Part shown: one piece after another, positions 45,499-58,650 of the stretch
Layout of the letters: every line of letters begins with the position of its first letter
How positions within the stretch are numbered: the first letter of the stretch is position 1
Origin: Populus alba
Taxonomy: Eukaryota > Streptophyta > Magnoliopsida > Malpighiales > Salicaceae
Direction: 5' to 3'
Length of the DNA: 64,000 nucleotides
NCBI RefSeq assembly: GCF_005239225.2
Contig: NC_133302.1
Location: 12,681,991 to 12,745,990 of the forward strand
Made by a program: the position numbers and the translations under genes
Notes under the pieces: generated by a model
What the model was told of the DNA's origin: nothing
Databases searched by the model: none
What the model saw: the letters and a program-made list of their open reading frames with translations, nothing else

Positions 45499-48248
45499 TT
45501 AATGCATCTTCATATTGTTCAAATCTTGCATCTTTTTCTTGCCTGGTTTTGACATGGGCAGCGATATATGAATGAACCCAAACTTTCTCCTTTGTGTATA
45601 GAACTGCTGCTTCTGCTCACCTCCATGTTTTTCAACTCTTGGATGAAACGTTAGATCCTCCCTCAGTTCATGAAGCATTTGACTCAAAGCCACCTTCTGC
45701 CTCTCTGTGCCGCCTTCTGCCGGCCTCGCTGCAACATATTCTTCCGCTCTAATCTGCTTCCGGCTCAGAACATCCCTCATCGAAACTGTGGTTCTCAGAA
45801 CGGGCTTCGGGCCATCACCGATTAGATTGGGGTTGTTCGCTTCATTTAATGGAGAATCCTGCCGTTGATCGGGTGGATGCAAATGGAAATTACCGAGCCT
45901 GGTGTGATAAAATGCGTCCTGTCCCACTTGATCATCCTCTGGCATCCATTTGCGGATAGCCTCTTCAACAGCAACTTGCTTTCTATTGGCCATTTCGACT
46001 TTGTTCAGAGCCTCTTCTAAGGCTTGTTTGCTCAGTTTAACCTCTTCCGTTGCTTCCCTTAGCTTATTTAGAATAGACATTTTAGTAAAGTGAACTTCTT
46101 GCTTTGGAAGCTTCAAAGTTTCCACTCTCTTCTGGGAAAGCTCCTCGGCCTTCTGACCTTTAGGATTTAGAGGAGATCTTGCTTCAAAGGAGGGAACTTT
46201 CTCTGGTTCTGGCAAGGCATATCCCGGTGAGCTCTCATCAGTTGACAGAGCCTTGATTTCTGCCAGGGCAACAGCTTCCGCTGCTCTTGCTGCTTCTTCC
46301 ATCTTCTTGGCTGCCAGCAACCTCAATTCAGCAGTTCTGATGTTAGTCTTGATGTTTTCAGCTAACATTCCTTTTAAAACTTCCGTTTTTTGGACTTCAT
46401 CCATTTTCATTAAATGCCCCGGCTTGTAATCAGTTTCAACATCATCTGCAATATGCGGCTTCGTTCTTGCTTGCTTGAGCTCTTCCTCCAGAGATAACCC
46501 CCCTGCAAATTTTGATGTTAGCCTCTCACGGGTCTTTTTGAGTAAGGATTTCTCTTTCTTCATTTTCTTATTCAAAGACTCAACAGAAGTTTGAATCACC
46601 CCAAGGTCGTTAATGGTTTTACCAAGGTTCAATTTCGCTTGCTTCAACTCCATTAAGATCAGATCAGGCGACGCCGTAGGGCAAGGGCTTAAGCTTATTA
46701 ACCTCTGTTCGCTGTTGTTGACGTGAAAGCTATAGTTTCCCTTGTTCATTTCTTTGATAGCAGGACTTGACATCGGTTCATCAGGAACTGCCATGCATCT
46801 AAGCGCTTCCTTTTGCAGCTGCTGCTTCAACTCTTCAACAACCCTTTTTGTCGTTCCAAGTTCTTCAAGGACATCGAGTGTTTCCAGTTCTTTCACAATC
46901 AGATGCTTCTCCAATTCTGCTGCTTGCTCCTCCACCTTTTTTATGTCGATATCCTCAACGCCCTGTAGCTCATGGTTATTATCTTAAAGGGAAGGTGCAG
47001 AAATACACCATGTGCAAATGGCAATGCATGCTTTGGATTTAGAAAAAATCAAAAAAATTAATTTAATTTTAAAATTTTGAACTAATTAAAGTATGTTTTG
47101 GATTTAGAAATAGAATTAAGTATGTTTTGGATTTAGAAATAGAATTATTGAGGTTTTAAGGATATTTTTTATGTGAAAAAAAATTAAAAATTTAGTTTTT
47201 AAAACCTATAGACTCTAATTTTCCGATCATCTAAGGTGTTTGAAATATATTCTAGTTGACCACAAATGACTAATCATCCGCTCATTGTTATGGCACTTGA
47301 ACTTTTTTTATTTTTATTTTTTAAATTATTGAATAAAATTCTTTTAAAATAAAATTATTATAATGATAATTAAAAGATTATTCCTTTATTCCATGTTTGT
47401 ATATATAAGATTATAACTTTTATGGTAATATTAAAAATTAATTAATGAATAATTATATATGAAACTAATATGAAGAAAAATATTAATTTAATATTTTTTA
47501 ATAAAAAAATAATTTAAAAAACAAAAAACTCACATGATATCAAGAATTTTTTTAGAAGAATTTTTTGTTAGGGATTGTGACCTAAAATACATCGCCTCTT
47601 GTTTGGTTTGACGTGTCGTGCTAAATTTTTTTTTTCAGGTTAATGAAATAAAATGTGATCATTGTCACCTATATAATGTTTTTTTCTCCAATATCTTGAT
47701 TTTGTACGTGATTCAACCAATAGCCATTCTTCATCTACCAACAAATTTTAGTTCCATAATACAAATTTATTGATATAAAAACAAATTAACGAAGAAATAA
47801 CACATTTTTTCCCCTGTATTTTTGAGTTTAGCAATGGACAAATGGCTCATCGATCTTGCTCACACGCAACAAGAATCAAAACCTTAACATGACTCATTCT
47901 CAAACTGCCAATTGAAAACAATGCTGAAAAAATAATTTAAATTATGATCAATACGAGAAAATAAAGAAATGAATTACTTACATAACTTTCTCCAATCCTA
48001 TAGTAATAAGGCACCCATGGCCCGCTTCCACCGAACCGTGTCACCGCCTCCTTGACCGATCCAAACGGAGGAGACGTGTCGATCTCTGCTCTCAAGCCAA
48101 CCTTCCTTGTCCCCTGGTTACCTTCATTTCCATTCTGTTCGTTGCAAAACCTGAAATTCTCAGAACCCTTTTCGGACCTTATTTCCCGGATCCCAGGCGT
48201 GCCGGGAACCGCTTCAGCAGCAGAGTATGGAGGCTCAGGCTCAGTCAT
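45499..48248 (-). CDS. WEB family (DUF827) coiled-coil protein
   Basis: Two exons on the minus strand, 48248-47982 (89 codons) and 46962-45499 (488 codons with stop), joined in phase 0 by a 1019-bp GT-AG intron; 576 aa. Exon 1 has a disordered acidic start and the family's SVKEAV.RFGGSGPWVP segment (residues ~66-82). Exon 2 is mostly heptad-like coiled coil: VEEQAAELEKHLIVKELETL, VEELKQQLQKEA, ILMELKQAKLNLGKTINDL, AARAAEAVALAEIKAL and VKLSKQALEEALNKVEMANR, ending in a Lys-rich tail. WEB/PMI-type proteins act in chloroplast photorelocation and related cytoskeletal or membrane tasks; the role of this subgroup is not known to me. It is close to Arabidopsis At2g40480, the recalled neighbour of HEME2, which fits the decarboxylase at 3-6 kb. 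Start: first in-frame ATG; none upstream in that frame nearby. Confidence 0.92.
47085..47160. repeat. 34-bp tandem duplication in WEB gene intron
   Basis: The phrase aagtatgttttggatttag with following aaatagaatt occurs twice back to back; a third partial copy lies at about 47030. Confidence 0.75.
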
Positions 48249-49126
48249 CTCCGCAATGGCAGGCTCAAGTTCAGCTGACGGTGTGTAGTGTTAAATGTAA
48301 AAGTGAAAGGAAGGGCTTTAATAGGGTCTAAAGAGAGAGCCATGATGGGCATGCAATCTTTAGAGTTTGTGTGTGATGATGGTGTTTGTGGTCCGACTCA
48401 ACAACCCGGGTCGAAAAGCAGCGAGACAACCCGGGTCCACTGTCCACTCAGCTGAGTCTGGGCTTTCATCGTGTGGAGTTGTGTTCATGACATGGTGGAG
48501 TTCATTGATAAGAGAAATAGAAGAACAGGCAAACAACCAATAGAGAAACCACACGTGTATGGGTGTAAGTGAGATTGAGAGCCTGTTAGCATTTAACTAG
48601 CGCAGCGTGAAATGCGGATTTTACTTTGTAATAAAGTGATTCGGAAGGTGAAGCCATGATTGAAACTTTTCTTTTCTTTTTCTTTTTCTTTTTCTGTGCT
48701 TGCAGATGAATAAGTTGGGCATTCTCCTTTTCTCGCTGCTGGGTATTTATTTCTAAGGATTTTGTACTGCCTACAGGAAATGTTTACGGTGATTTTCAAA
48801 CCTCGCAAGATTCAAGAGTGAACGCAGAAAGATTAACTTCATCGTATTTGGCACGTTCAAGAAAGATTTTAATTAAAGATATATAACTAATTTTAATTTC
48901 AATGTTTGTGGTGTTTTTATTTATTTGTTCTTGGGAGGATTTAACTCATTGTGAATTAATTTTCTTTTCATTAATATTTATAAATAGATTCTTTTTTTGA
49001 AAAACAAAATTGTATAATAAGATCAAAACTCATAATTCAGATAATTAATATTTAAAAAGGTATTGTTTATGCTAAAGCACCAAGGAAAAAAACAATAAAG
49101 GAGCCAATTAACCAAGTCAAACCCAC

Positions 49127-49163
<37 letters not shown>

Positions 49164-49212
49164 AAGAATAGGGGATATGTTATCTCAATAAAATAGATTT
49201 TATGGCTTTGAT
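48249..49212. other. Upstream region of the WEB gene and intergenic DNA
   Basis: 48249-48830 is relatively G+C-rich with duplicated acccgggtc text (48405 and 48431) and a CT-rich tract (48665-48695): promoter and 5' UTR candidates. The rest is AT-rich with a ~33-bp A run at 49129-49161. No gene recognised. Confidence 0.45.
49129..49161. repeat. Poly-A run
   Basis: About 30 consecutive A residues; may mark a retroposon tail, but no source body was recognised. Confidence 0.85.
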
Positions 49213-49645
49213 TAGGGGTGATTATTTTCTATTTGGTTTGGTTTTTATCAAAAAAAATAACCAAATCAAATTTTTAAAAAAAAAAATTGAAACCAGTTCA
49301 AACCAACTAGTTTTGGTTCGATTCGATTTTTTTAAAGCAAAAACCGGTTTTGCTCAGTTTTTTTCTGGTTTGGCTCGGTTTTTATAGTTTGGCTAGGTGT
49401 TTTTCAGTTTGGCTTAATTTTTCGATTTAACTCGGTTTTGGCTCAGTTTAGCTTAGTTTTTTTTAGTCTGGGTTTGGTTTTTTCGGTTTCAAGTTTATAA
49501 AATCAAAACCGAACCAAATTGAATTGGTTTTTTAAAATTCTAATCGGTTTAATTGCTTTTTTTTTTATGGTTCAGTTTTTTTAATTTTTTTTTAAAAAAA
49601 AATTTTTTCAGTTTAATTAATTTTTTTAATTTTTTCTCACCCCTG
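49213..49645. mobile_element. hAT-type MITE with internal ggttt repeats
   Basis: Ends taggggtgat... and ...tctcacccctg are inverted repeats. Flanking 8-bp gctttgat (49205-49212) and gcttcaat (49646-49653) match at 6 of 8. The inside is many degenerate copies of ggtttggctcggtttt and related phrases. This form is common in plant hAT MITEs. No coding sequence; a short plus-strand frame across it is fortuitous. Confidence 0.75.
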
Positions 49646-52600
49646 GCTTCAATGGTTGATTTAATCGGTAAAGGAAAGATTTACTCAACGTAAAAACTTA
49701 GGTTCGAGTTCTCCAATATCTTCTTGATATCATGATATCACTATGTTCATTAATAGAGACATCCTAAATTTCAACCTCGACATAAACGTGGGGAGACCAC
49801 TTTTAGATGTGTGAATATATAAAACGTAATATTTTCTTCATTGTATATGATAAAGCCTATCTATAAACCCCTCTTTATAGATTAAAAAAAAAAAGATGAA
49901 AAAATAAAATAAAAGAACATGCATGACAACTATAATTATACAATGAAAAACAACTCCATAAACTAAGCACCATAATCCCAGCACACAAGCCTCAACATCA
50001 TGAAAAAGATTAATTAATACATTTATCCTTATACATTGATAGTATTCTTTCATATATTATTTTAAGAATTTTTCAATCTCATATGCCCTTGTATATTCAT
50101 ATTTACTCTTATATGCCTTTTTTTAATTTTTGAATAAAAATTCCCCTTAAACTATTAAAAGAAACTCCACTTTTCAAAACATGAAAAATTAAAACATTAA
50201 TTTAAAAAAAAAATCAACAAAATCTAAAAAAAACCCAAAAATATGAAGAAAAAAAATGAAACTAGAAAAGTAAAAACAATTAAAATAACATATAAAAATA
50301 TAAAAAAGATTTAAAATATGATAAATAATTTGAAAACCAATTTATTACAAAATTTATTTCATTAATATTACATATGAAAATATTTGAAGCCAAATGATGC
50401 AATACATATAGCATAAAATAAATTGAATGACAAAGCCAACCACTAAATGAAAAAATATATAGTAAGAATAAACTAAATTGAAATTGTATTTCTTACATTA
50501 AATTTGAAAACTTATAAGATTGAGTACAAAAAGTTTGATACTTAATGATGTCCTAAAAATCTAAGTAGTTTAGAAACAAAATTCTCAAACTAGATAATTG
50601 GTTAATTAACTTGTTTTAGAAATTCTTCTTAGCTAAGGCGGTTGGTAATTTATACTTGGTGTTTGGTAGGCTAACGAGGCTTATGGTAATACCTGGAAAG
50701 GCTCTTTTTGGTAGAGGCGAGAACTTTTTGATGCTTAAATAAGTATCATTTTAAAAAGAAAAAATACAATAATATTCCAGAAAAAAATGCTTTGAAAATA
50801 TATATGCAATAGAGAATGAAGATTGTGCATCTTTGTTTTGAAGGTCTCATGATGTATTTATAGCTCATAAGTTTTGTCTTTTTTTATGGAGAAAAGAGGA
50901 AGTGTAACTTTATCTTTGTAAATTTTAAGTTGTATTGTGAGCCGTATTTCACTTATTTTTTTCTAGCTAAAAGATAGAGAAATGATTGGCCATGAAAGAC
51001 TTTAATACATCTAATGGTCTTGGTGGAGTATAGACTTGTTTAATTAAGTTTATTTGTTGAGAAATAATTCATCTATGATTTTATATAAAAATCTATAAAA
51101 TTGATAGTGTTAAACCCAACAATCTCTTGAGTCTGACTAGCACTGGATCCAACGTGCCTGGGCTAGGCACACTACCAAGCTCAATCGTGGTTGGGTCAAG
51201 CTAATGTCAGACCCATCTCCCGGGGCATGGTGCACTATTAACCCCAATCACGGCTGGGTTTGGATAGCTCTAGACCTAGGGTCATCCGCAAGTTCTCGGT
51301 CGTAATGTTAGAGAGTTTGTACACTCAATTTCTATTAGGTCCATCGAGCAATTTTACCTCCAAGGCTCCAACCATAAATTCGGATCGATATCTGGATTGG
51401 TCGAAAGATCATCCATGTATCTCTCCTTTAACCAGCTATTATATGCCTCTTGGAAAGAAAAATAAATTTATCAAATTTAAGGAAATAATAACTTCAAAAA
51501 AAAAAAATGATTGAAAACCAACATACCACAAAGTGCTAAGCTCGGTTATCAACGAACTGCCGCATCATTTTTTGGCCGTTATCACTCTATATATGCATTT
51601 CAACAAAAAGCTTCATTGGGCTTGACTCGTGTCCAAGAACCGTAGCCTATAATAAAAAAATATTGTCAATTAAATATATTTATAAAAAATGACTAATAAA
51701 AAAAATAGATGTAATAAGAAAAAATATCTTACCATCTGCTTCGCATGCGAAACGAACATAACATAGCTACCGGTTTACATGGTAACAGAACCATGAACAC
51801 ACCGGTTCTGGTTCTCCTTATTGGATTGTGATCATCGAGTGTAATGCACGAACATCATGTGCTAAATGTATTTTGCACATACAATCTCTAAGACATACGA
51901 CGGTCTGAAATCATTTCCAAACCGCCACGTCATTCCAACTTGGAAGCTCCATTTCTTTCACATATTTTTTTTTCCTTTTTTTTACATCTTGTATGAAAAA
52001 TCTCGCAATTTATATGGTATAAATTAATTATCTGTTAATAAATGAAAAATAAAATTTTAATATTTAAAATAAAAAAGTTGACCGTGAATGGTCTTTAACA
52101 GTAATGAGCTTATTGTTTTCCGTGGAAGGCTAAAGAAGAGAGTGGATATGTTTTTTTGGCTCCTCTTCTTCTTCTTCTTCTTTTATATAATGACCTTAGG
52201 AATAATGGATCTAGGTTTTTATTTTTATGTATTATTCTATTAGTTTTTATTTTTTATTTTTTGTAATAGCCTCCCCTAAAATATCTCCTTTTTTTTTTTG
52301 TACAACCGTTTATTTAAAAGCAAAGCAAAACAAACTTGTCTCCGCTTTATTTCTTGGTCTGGAAGCAACTAAAAAAAACATTGGCCCTCATCTTTTTCCT
52401 TTACATATTTGGTTTTCTTGTTCAAATATTTTTTATATCTTGATTTTTTTTATTTTGATTTTATTTGAAGAAAACAATGTTAATATTGACTAGAAAAAAA
52501 AAATCAATAATTTAAAATGAATAGGTTAAAAATTTAATGCGTCTAAGGTAGATTTATTTTGTTGCCTGCTTTTCATAGCTTTGCAAAAGAATTCCCATAC

Positions 52601-53579
52601 TCATATAGTTATTTTTCATGTTTTTTTTTTTAAAAAAAAAAAAATTGGTGCCGGGGGACAATGTACTAGCTAGCACATGTACTAGTTAGCATGATAAAAC
52701 TTCAACAATTTCATGTGCGTCGCCCGTTACATCAACTAATTAATCAATGTATCAATGTTTGTTTATCAAGAGAGGTGAGACTCTGCTTTTAAAGGTTCCT
52801 TTTATCAAAGGACATGAGTGTGTGCGAATATTGAATCTAATCTTTTACCATCTTGTTTTCGTAATTAATTAATCTTGAAAAAGGTAAAATAATAATAAAA
52901 AAATTAAAAAGAGGATAAAAATAAAAGAAAGAAACGTAGAAAACTTGAGTTTAGGGATTGACGATGAAAAGGGGATGCACATTTTGTGACATGAAAACTC
53001 TTATTATAAATTTTGGAAATCATACGCGTGGGCCAAAGTAAAAAAGAATAATCATTTACGTTTTGCACCTAATTTTTACTCCAATCATTTTCCATGATGA
53101 ATTTCCTTTTTCTAAGTGCACTATTCCAACCAACCAACAATTAATTTTAAGATTGATTAGTGTATTAAACTTAGTTTTAAATAATAAGATTTTTTTTTAA
53201 TATCTATATATCATCACATTGTTCCATAAATAATTTCATACCATATTTGATCCTCATTTTACGTTGGAGAGCACATATCATCACTTATTATAAGTAAATG
53301 AGACGAACACTCGAGACACAATGTTTTTCTCATTTTGCTCGCATTTAGTCATTTATATGATCTTTTCATAGGGACATATATCTTTTTCAAATTTATTACA
53401 GGTACATAGGTCTCTTTGTCTTTTCTTAGAATAATAAAATTACTAAAGAAACCCTATAGTAAAAAATAAACTTTATTTAAAGGGATTTTATAGAAATTTT
53501 AATTTTTACTGCACAATAAAATGATGAAACCACCATAGGGTCAAGAAAACTCAAATTGTCTTGAAGAGGCATTCTTATC
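49646..53579. other. Intergenic, AT-rich with one G+C-richer patch
   Basis: No gene recognised. 51120-51300 contains two related phrases (caatcgtggttgggt and caatcacggctgggt, about 65 bp apart) in a G+C-richer patch. 51540-51950 has similar complexity; it may be a decayed retroelement. The 84- and 88-codon frames at 51260 and 52227 have no recognised domains. Confidence 0.45.
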
Positions 53580-55600
53580 TTTTTGATTTTCAATTTTTTT
53601 TCTTGGTTTTTTTATAAAAGTTTTGTTCATTTTCAATTTATTCATTCAATTGTAATTTCTTATATATAATATCCTTCAATTTAGTCTTTATTTTTTTATT
53701 TTTCTAATTTTTTTTTGTTTTTTTTATTAAAGTTTTATGAGCTTTCAATTTCATAATTCAATCAAAGTTTATGGTGTATTATTTTTTATAATTTGGTCTT
53801 CATTATTTTATTTTATTTTATTTTGTTAAATTTATTTTTCTTTTTAATTTAACCCTTCAATATAAAAAACTTGGTTGCCCTCTAATTTATTTTTTGTTTT
53901 GATTTTCACTCCTTATTCTTTTATTTGTGTTTTTTTTTGTTTTAGATATTTTTATGTGATTGATTTTTTTTTCTTGGTTTAATCCCTTAACGTTTGATTT
54001 ATTAAGAATTAGACTTTGTGGTTTTTCCATTCATGATCTTTTGATCTAGTGATCTGAGTCACAAATTTGAAAAGTTAATATTGTTGACATCCTTTTTTTT
54101 ACTCATTTTCTTTTTTAATTTCATCGTTCGCATTAGGTTTTATTTTTTTAATATTAGGGCTATAACTCCAGCCCTATATAGCTTATGTTTCAATTAATTT
54201 TCTTTTATTTTGCTTGTTTAACCTTTTCTAATATAATTTTTCTCTTAATTATTTGTAAGTATTTGATTTTTGAAAATATTATTCTAATTCATTTATGAAT
54301 ATATTTTTTTTAATGTTTTATTTAGATTAAACTTACTTTTAATTAATAAAAACATTTATGTTTAGATGATATTTCTAATGTGTGCAGTCTTGCATAATAT
54401 TTTTCTTCTCTTTTGTTTTATTCAATTAATTTCATGTATGTGTCTGTTTCTTTTATCGTTTGGTGGAAAAAAAATAATTTTCATAAAACAAATTCGATAA
54501 ACACAACTGATAAAATTTTCATGTTACGAGATCAAATATCTTAATTTATATTTGTCTCTTGATTTTTCCAGTTTTATTTTTAGTTATTGTTAATGGTTTT
54601 CTTTTAATTTATTTACATGGATGATTATTTATTTATTTATTAAAATGCTTACATGAGTTTTTTGATTTACACTTATAATCTTTTATGTAAAAAAAAGGCA
54701 TCGATAAAGCCTATATATCCAATTTTTTTGAAAAGAAAATACACAAGTTGTGACGTAGCGCAGGTTAAGTAATTAGTTATTATTAAAGGCGTGGCAAAAT
54801 TATTGCCACATCCATGAACACTATTTTATTGGAATATTTTTTGTTTTATGTTTTGTTTTTGTGTCTAGTTTTTTTATTTCAATTTAATCATTCAACAACT
54901 CTTTTTTTTTTAGTTTTTTTTTTTCAATTTCATAATTTTTTATTAGCTTTTAATGTATTTATCTTGATCTTATGACCCAAATCACATGTCTAATAGGTTA
55001 ATTCGAGTTGATCCAGGTCATTTTTTTTACCGCTTTTTATATTTTTTATATTTAATCCTTTAACATTGGATTGGTTAGAAATTAGACTTTGTAATTATTT
55101 TCGATTTGCTTTCTATGAAATTATCTTGATCTCTTGGTCTGGATTACGGGTTTGACAGGTTGACCATGGTTGACTTTGTTTATTTTTTGGTTTTTTTTAA
55201 CATATATTTTTTTTTAATTAGGCTTTGTAATTTGATTTTATTTGCAAATAGTTTTTTTTTTTAATAGGGTTAACCTAGGTCATGGGTTTAACAAGTTAAC
55301 CCTCGATGACCTGTGTTGTTTTTTGTTCTTTTTTGATTGATTTTTTTCAATTATGTCCTTGAACATTGAAAAAATTAGGCTTTGTAGTTTTTTTCGATTT
55401 GCTTTTTATGAGATTGTCTCGATCTCATGACTTGATTGTTTAATTAACATATCAACTTAGTTTGACTTTTTTATCCTATATATATATATATAATTTTATC
55501 CTTTTAAATTGGGCTAATTAAGAATTAGTCTTCATATTTTATCTTTATTTGATTTTCTATAAGGTTTATTATGGTTTTATGACCCGGCTCAAACCAATAT
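53580..55600. repeat. Degenerate tandem array, unit about 140-155 bp
   Basis: Recurring order: aa(tt)agactttgta.tttt, cgatttgcttt.tatgag, tcttgatctcatgac, gggtttgacaggttgacc, tttttt, ttaatcctttaacattg. Clear starts are at about 55081, 55218, 55374 and 55524; weaker copies lie near 54006 and 54940. Related phrases occur at 9990-10060. No coding potential; this is a dispersed satellite-like repeat. Confidence 0.65.
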
Positions 55601-55989
55601 GTCGTGATCTTAATATTTAATAAAACAATATCATCCAATATGTCGCCATAGCAATATTTAAAAAATAAGTTGTTCAATATACATAATGTTTTGAGTTTAA
55701 GATTTATTTTTTTAATTAGAAAACAAATTAACAATGCTTGGGTTTTTTTATGTGAAAAAAATTAATCCAATCCACAACACAATACAAGCAAATGTAGTGT
55801 TATGCTATAAATTGTTTGATGATAAATTATCATTTTGTGATGCGAATAAATTTATTGATATGAAATTTGAACTATTACAATTATATTACAATCATAATTA
55901 TAATTATAATTATAAAGAAAACTAAGAGAGATCGTGGTTTTGCTACAAACATATTTAATGTCCACTCTTAACTTTCATTATGGATTATA

Positions 55990-56493
55990 ACAGTGTCTTT
56001 TTTATTATTTTTTTTCATTCTAGCCATCAAACTTTATTTTTTATTACATCTTTTTATAAGTTGATTTATAACCGTGTTTTAGCTTTATCTTTTAAAGAAA
56101 AAGAAAAAAAAAGCTTTAATTTGAAGGTGTTCATGCTACAATTTGAGTCATTGTGTTACAAACTTTTTCAAATTCTCTCAAATGCAAGTATGGATCTTCT
56201 AGGTCTAAGCCATGAAAAGAAGGTAAAAGTTGAATAATGCATGGCTTAAAATTGAAGTTAGATGCATTAGGAGGGAAAACTATATATGATGGTGCACTTG
56301 TTCTTATTGGATTCATGTAGTCTTTAAGTATTCTAACTCGATTATTCTCATTATGAAGCAACTGATTATCCTCTTCGATTATGTTTTCTAAAGAGGATGA
56401 AGATTTCTTACAAAGTTTATCACTTAATGTGTGTGACCAAACTCTCATAGAAGTGCAGAAGGAAAAAAAAAAAAAAGGAAAAAGAAGAAACAA
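55990..56493 (-). pseudogene. Ty3/gypsy (Athila-like) gag fragment
   Basis: Minus strand reads DYMNPIRTSAPSYIVFPP, then FKPCIIQLLPSFHGL, EDPYLHLREFEKVC, then a break and FSLKDKAKTR with stops. This is the standard start of Athila-type gag (domain order and phrases as in the family). The upstream end is Ser/Glu-rich with no recognised domain. Truncated and not expressed as a useful protein. Confidence 0.75.
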
Positions 56494-56570
56494 AGAAAAA
56501 TAAAATTAGAAAAAACAATAAAAGTGAAAAGAAAAATAAAATAAAATATATAATTTATAAAGTAACCTAC

Positions 56571-56597
56571 TTGCACGACAATGATGCCGAAAACTTG
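56571..56597 (-). promoter_or_regulatory. Degenerate gypsy primer-binding site
   Basis: Minus strand ttttcggcatcattgtcg resembles ttttggcgccgttgccgg at the expected place upstream of the gag remnant, with several mismatches. Confidence 0.4.
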
Positions 56598-58192
56598 ACA
56601 TGATTAAAAGATTGATGTCTTATCCCAAGTGTAGGAATGTCAAAGTAATAAATAACTCGGCAAGACCGGGGTCAAACCACATGGAAGGTCAACTATATAA
56701 AATTACAAATAATAAATGAAAAGGAGTTGAAAAAAACTTTTAAGATGAGATATTGATGTAAGGATTAAACAAAGATAAAATAATTGTCAAGGTTAAAGGA
56801 TCCACCAATAGTATTTCAAATAAGTATAATATAAACTCTTTTTATTACTCAATTGGAAACCACATACAAAGAAGGTTCCAATTAGATTATAAATTATTAA
56901 CATGATTATATTAATTATTTTATTTGAGTAATGCCAATACTTGTAAATGTGGTCAGGTATTCATGGTCATAACTTATGTTAACAACAAATCAAGTCCTTT
57001 TTATAGCACAAGTGTCGGTTATATCATACAGTAGGCTATGAAAGTGCCAAGTATTTATTGTATTAAGGGTTGTACAACACAAATCTAGATTAACCATTTA
57101 ACAAGCAAGACATTAAGAATGAGTAAGATAACAAATACAAAATATGTTAGTATCAAACATTAAAGTCTATATTGAGTTTATATTATACTTATTCTTACAT
57201 CATTAGTGTATCATTTTCACATTGATAAAATTAACTTAGCTAAACATCATGAAGAATCAAAACATAAATAAACAATATAAGAACATAAACATGATATAAG
57301 TTAACTAAGTATAGTAAAGAAAATGAAAAGCATAAACAAGAGATTAATATAACATAAAATAAAACTTGAACATTACAAAATATAAAGAGAGAAAGTGATC
57401 TTGATCTAAACACCAAGATGTCTAAATGTATGACAAATACCTTTTTTTATAGGCTAAAATTCAGAACTATTGATTTGATGATTAATTATTAAGTGAATAG
57501 CCACATTTTGACTTGGTGACAACCATTATCTTTTTGTTTGAATAAAACATTATTGCTAACATCAACATTTGAACATATAGTCTTTATGAAAGTTCTGGGA
57601 ATTTGTCTCATGTTTCCAATAAAATAAAAATGAGCTTATTTGGATTTTTAGAATTTGAGATATGGGTTAAATACTGAAAAAATGTCTAAGTTGTAGGACA
57701 GATTCTGACTTATCTTTTGTTTCTACAATTTAAACTTGAAAACAACCATTTTACTAGAGTGTCAATGCCTTACTATTTTTAACTTCAAGGTTAAATTTAT
57801 AATTTTATTGTATATTAAAATGTGAAATACCCGAAAAGATCATTTATTAGAGTTACATTATTTTTTGCTTTTAAGGGTAGCTATGTTATTTTACTATTCA
57901 TAAACATGATAAAAAACAATTAAACCCCTAAATAATTATCAAACAGTAAATTGATCAAGTGAAAAATACCATTTTATTCCTAAAAGGCAATTACCTTAGA
58001 GTTTTGTTAAGAATAAAATCATTATTTTACTATTTCAATTTACAATAAATAAAAATATACTTTCTGTGAAAACCCTAGCGCATGTTAGCTTTTCTTTTAA
58101 TGTACGGGAGTTATTATATGAGATTTGAATACCCAATTATTAACCATGGAATTTTTTTTGTTTTTTGTTGGTTTTAAATGAGAAGTATTAAA
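56598..58192. other. Possible LTR of the minus-strand gypsy remnant, then intergenic
   Basis: 56630-56690 holds cccaagtgtaggaatgtcaa and cggcaagaccggggtcaaac, phrases I associate with plant gypsy LTRs and leaders. If the primer site at 56571-56597 is right, an LTR would start near 56598 and extend rightward, but its far end was not located. No gene seen. Confidence 0.35.
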
Positions 58193-58457
58193 TAGTGTTT
58201 TGAAATCCAGCTGACCTCGGGGTTTGACTCAGGCTTGAAATCGAGCTGGATTAAAAAAAAAGAAGAAGGAAAAACCTGATGTGACACAGTTGACCTAGTT
58301 AAGACCCGATAACAAACCCGTTGACTTTTTTTTTTTTTCTTACCAAAACGACATTATCTTGTTTTTTTTTTTTAAATGTTAACCCGGCCAACCCGGTCAA
58401 AATCCAGAACATGGGCCTTGAACCGGGCTGGCCATCGAACCGGGTCTTAAAACTATA
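58193..58457. mobile_element. MITE (hAT-size duplication) upstream of the 58651 gene
   Basis: Left end tagtgttttgaaatcc; right end read inverted is tatagttttaagaccc. Flanks gtattaaa (58185-58192) and atattaaa (58458-58465) match at 7 of 8. The interior is rich in gacccgg/ccgggt phrases. It ends about 190 bp before the start codon, so it may supply part of the upstream region. Confidence 0.65.
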
Positions 58458-58563
58458 ATATTAAATATATAGTTGAACAATAAAACAGGTCATATTAAAA
58501 GCATATTAAGCACAAAGAAATCGGATCAACAAAAACAAATCAGGCCGAGGAATACCGCAGGTC

Positions 58564-58632
58564 AGAAGCCCATAAAATAAATATATAAAAAGAAAATATC
58601 GGAGCGTTTGAGTAGGGTTGGGTTAGGGCTAG
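58564..58632 (+). promoter_or_regulatory. Core promoter with site II-like and telo-box-like motifs
   Basis: agcccata (GCCCA, site II-like) near 58567, TATA box tatataaaa at 58582-58590 and tagggttgggttaggg at 58613-58628 (telo-box-like, AAACCCTA on the other strand) before ATG 58651. In plants this combination is common for ribosomal-protein and ribosome-biogenesis genes. The motif calls are by eye. Confidence 0.5.
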
Positions 58633-58650
58633 AGAGGGAAAGAGGGATAG

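Noticed and set aside
47937..48288. Opposite-strand frames over WEB exon 1 and the decarboxylase exon at 5511-5807
   Set aside because: They are mirror readings of well-supported minus-strand exons.
49202..49387. 61-codon plus-strand frame at 49202-49387
   Set aside because: It runs through the ggttt repeats of the MITE at 49213-49645.
56131..56493. 120-codon minus-strand frame as a secreted or membrane protein gene
   Set aside because: The hydrophobic start derives from a poly-T/C tract; the body is an Athila-like gag fragment followed by stops.
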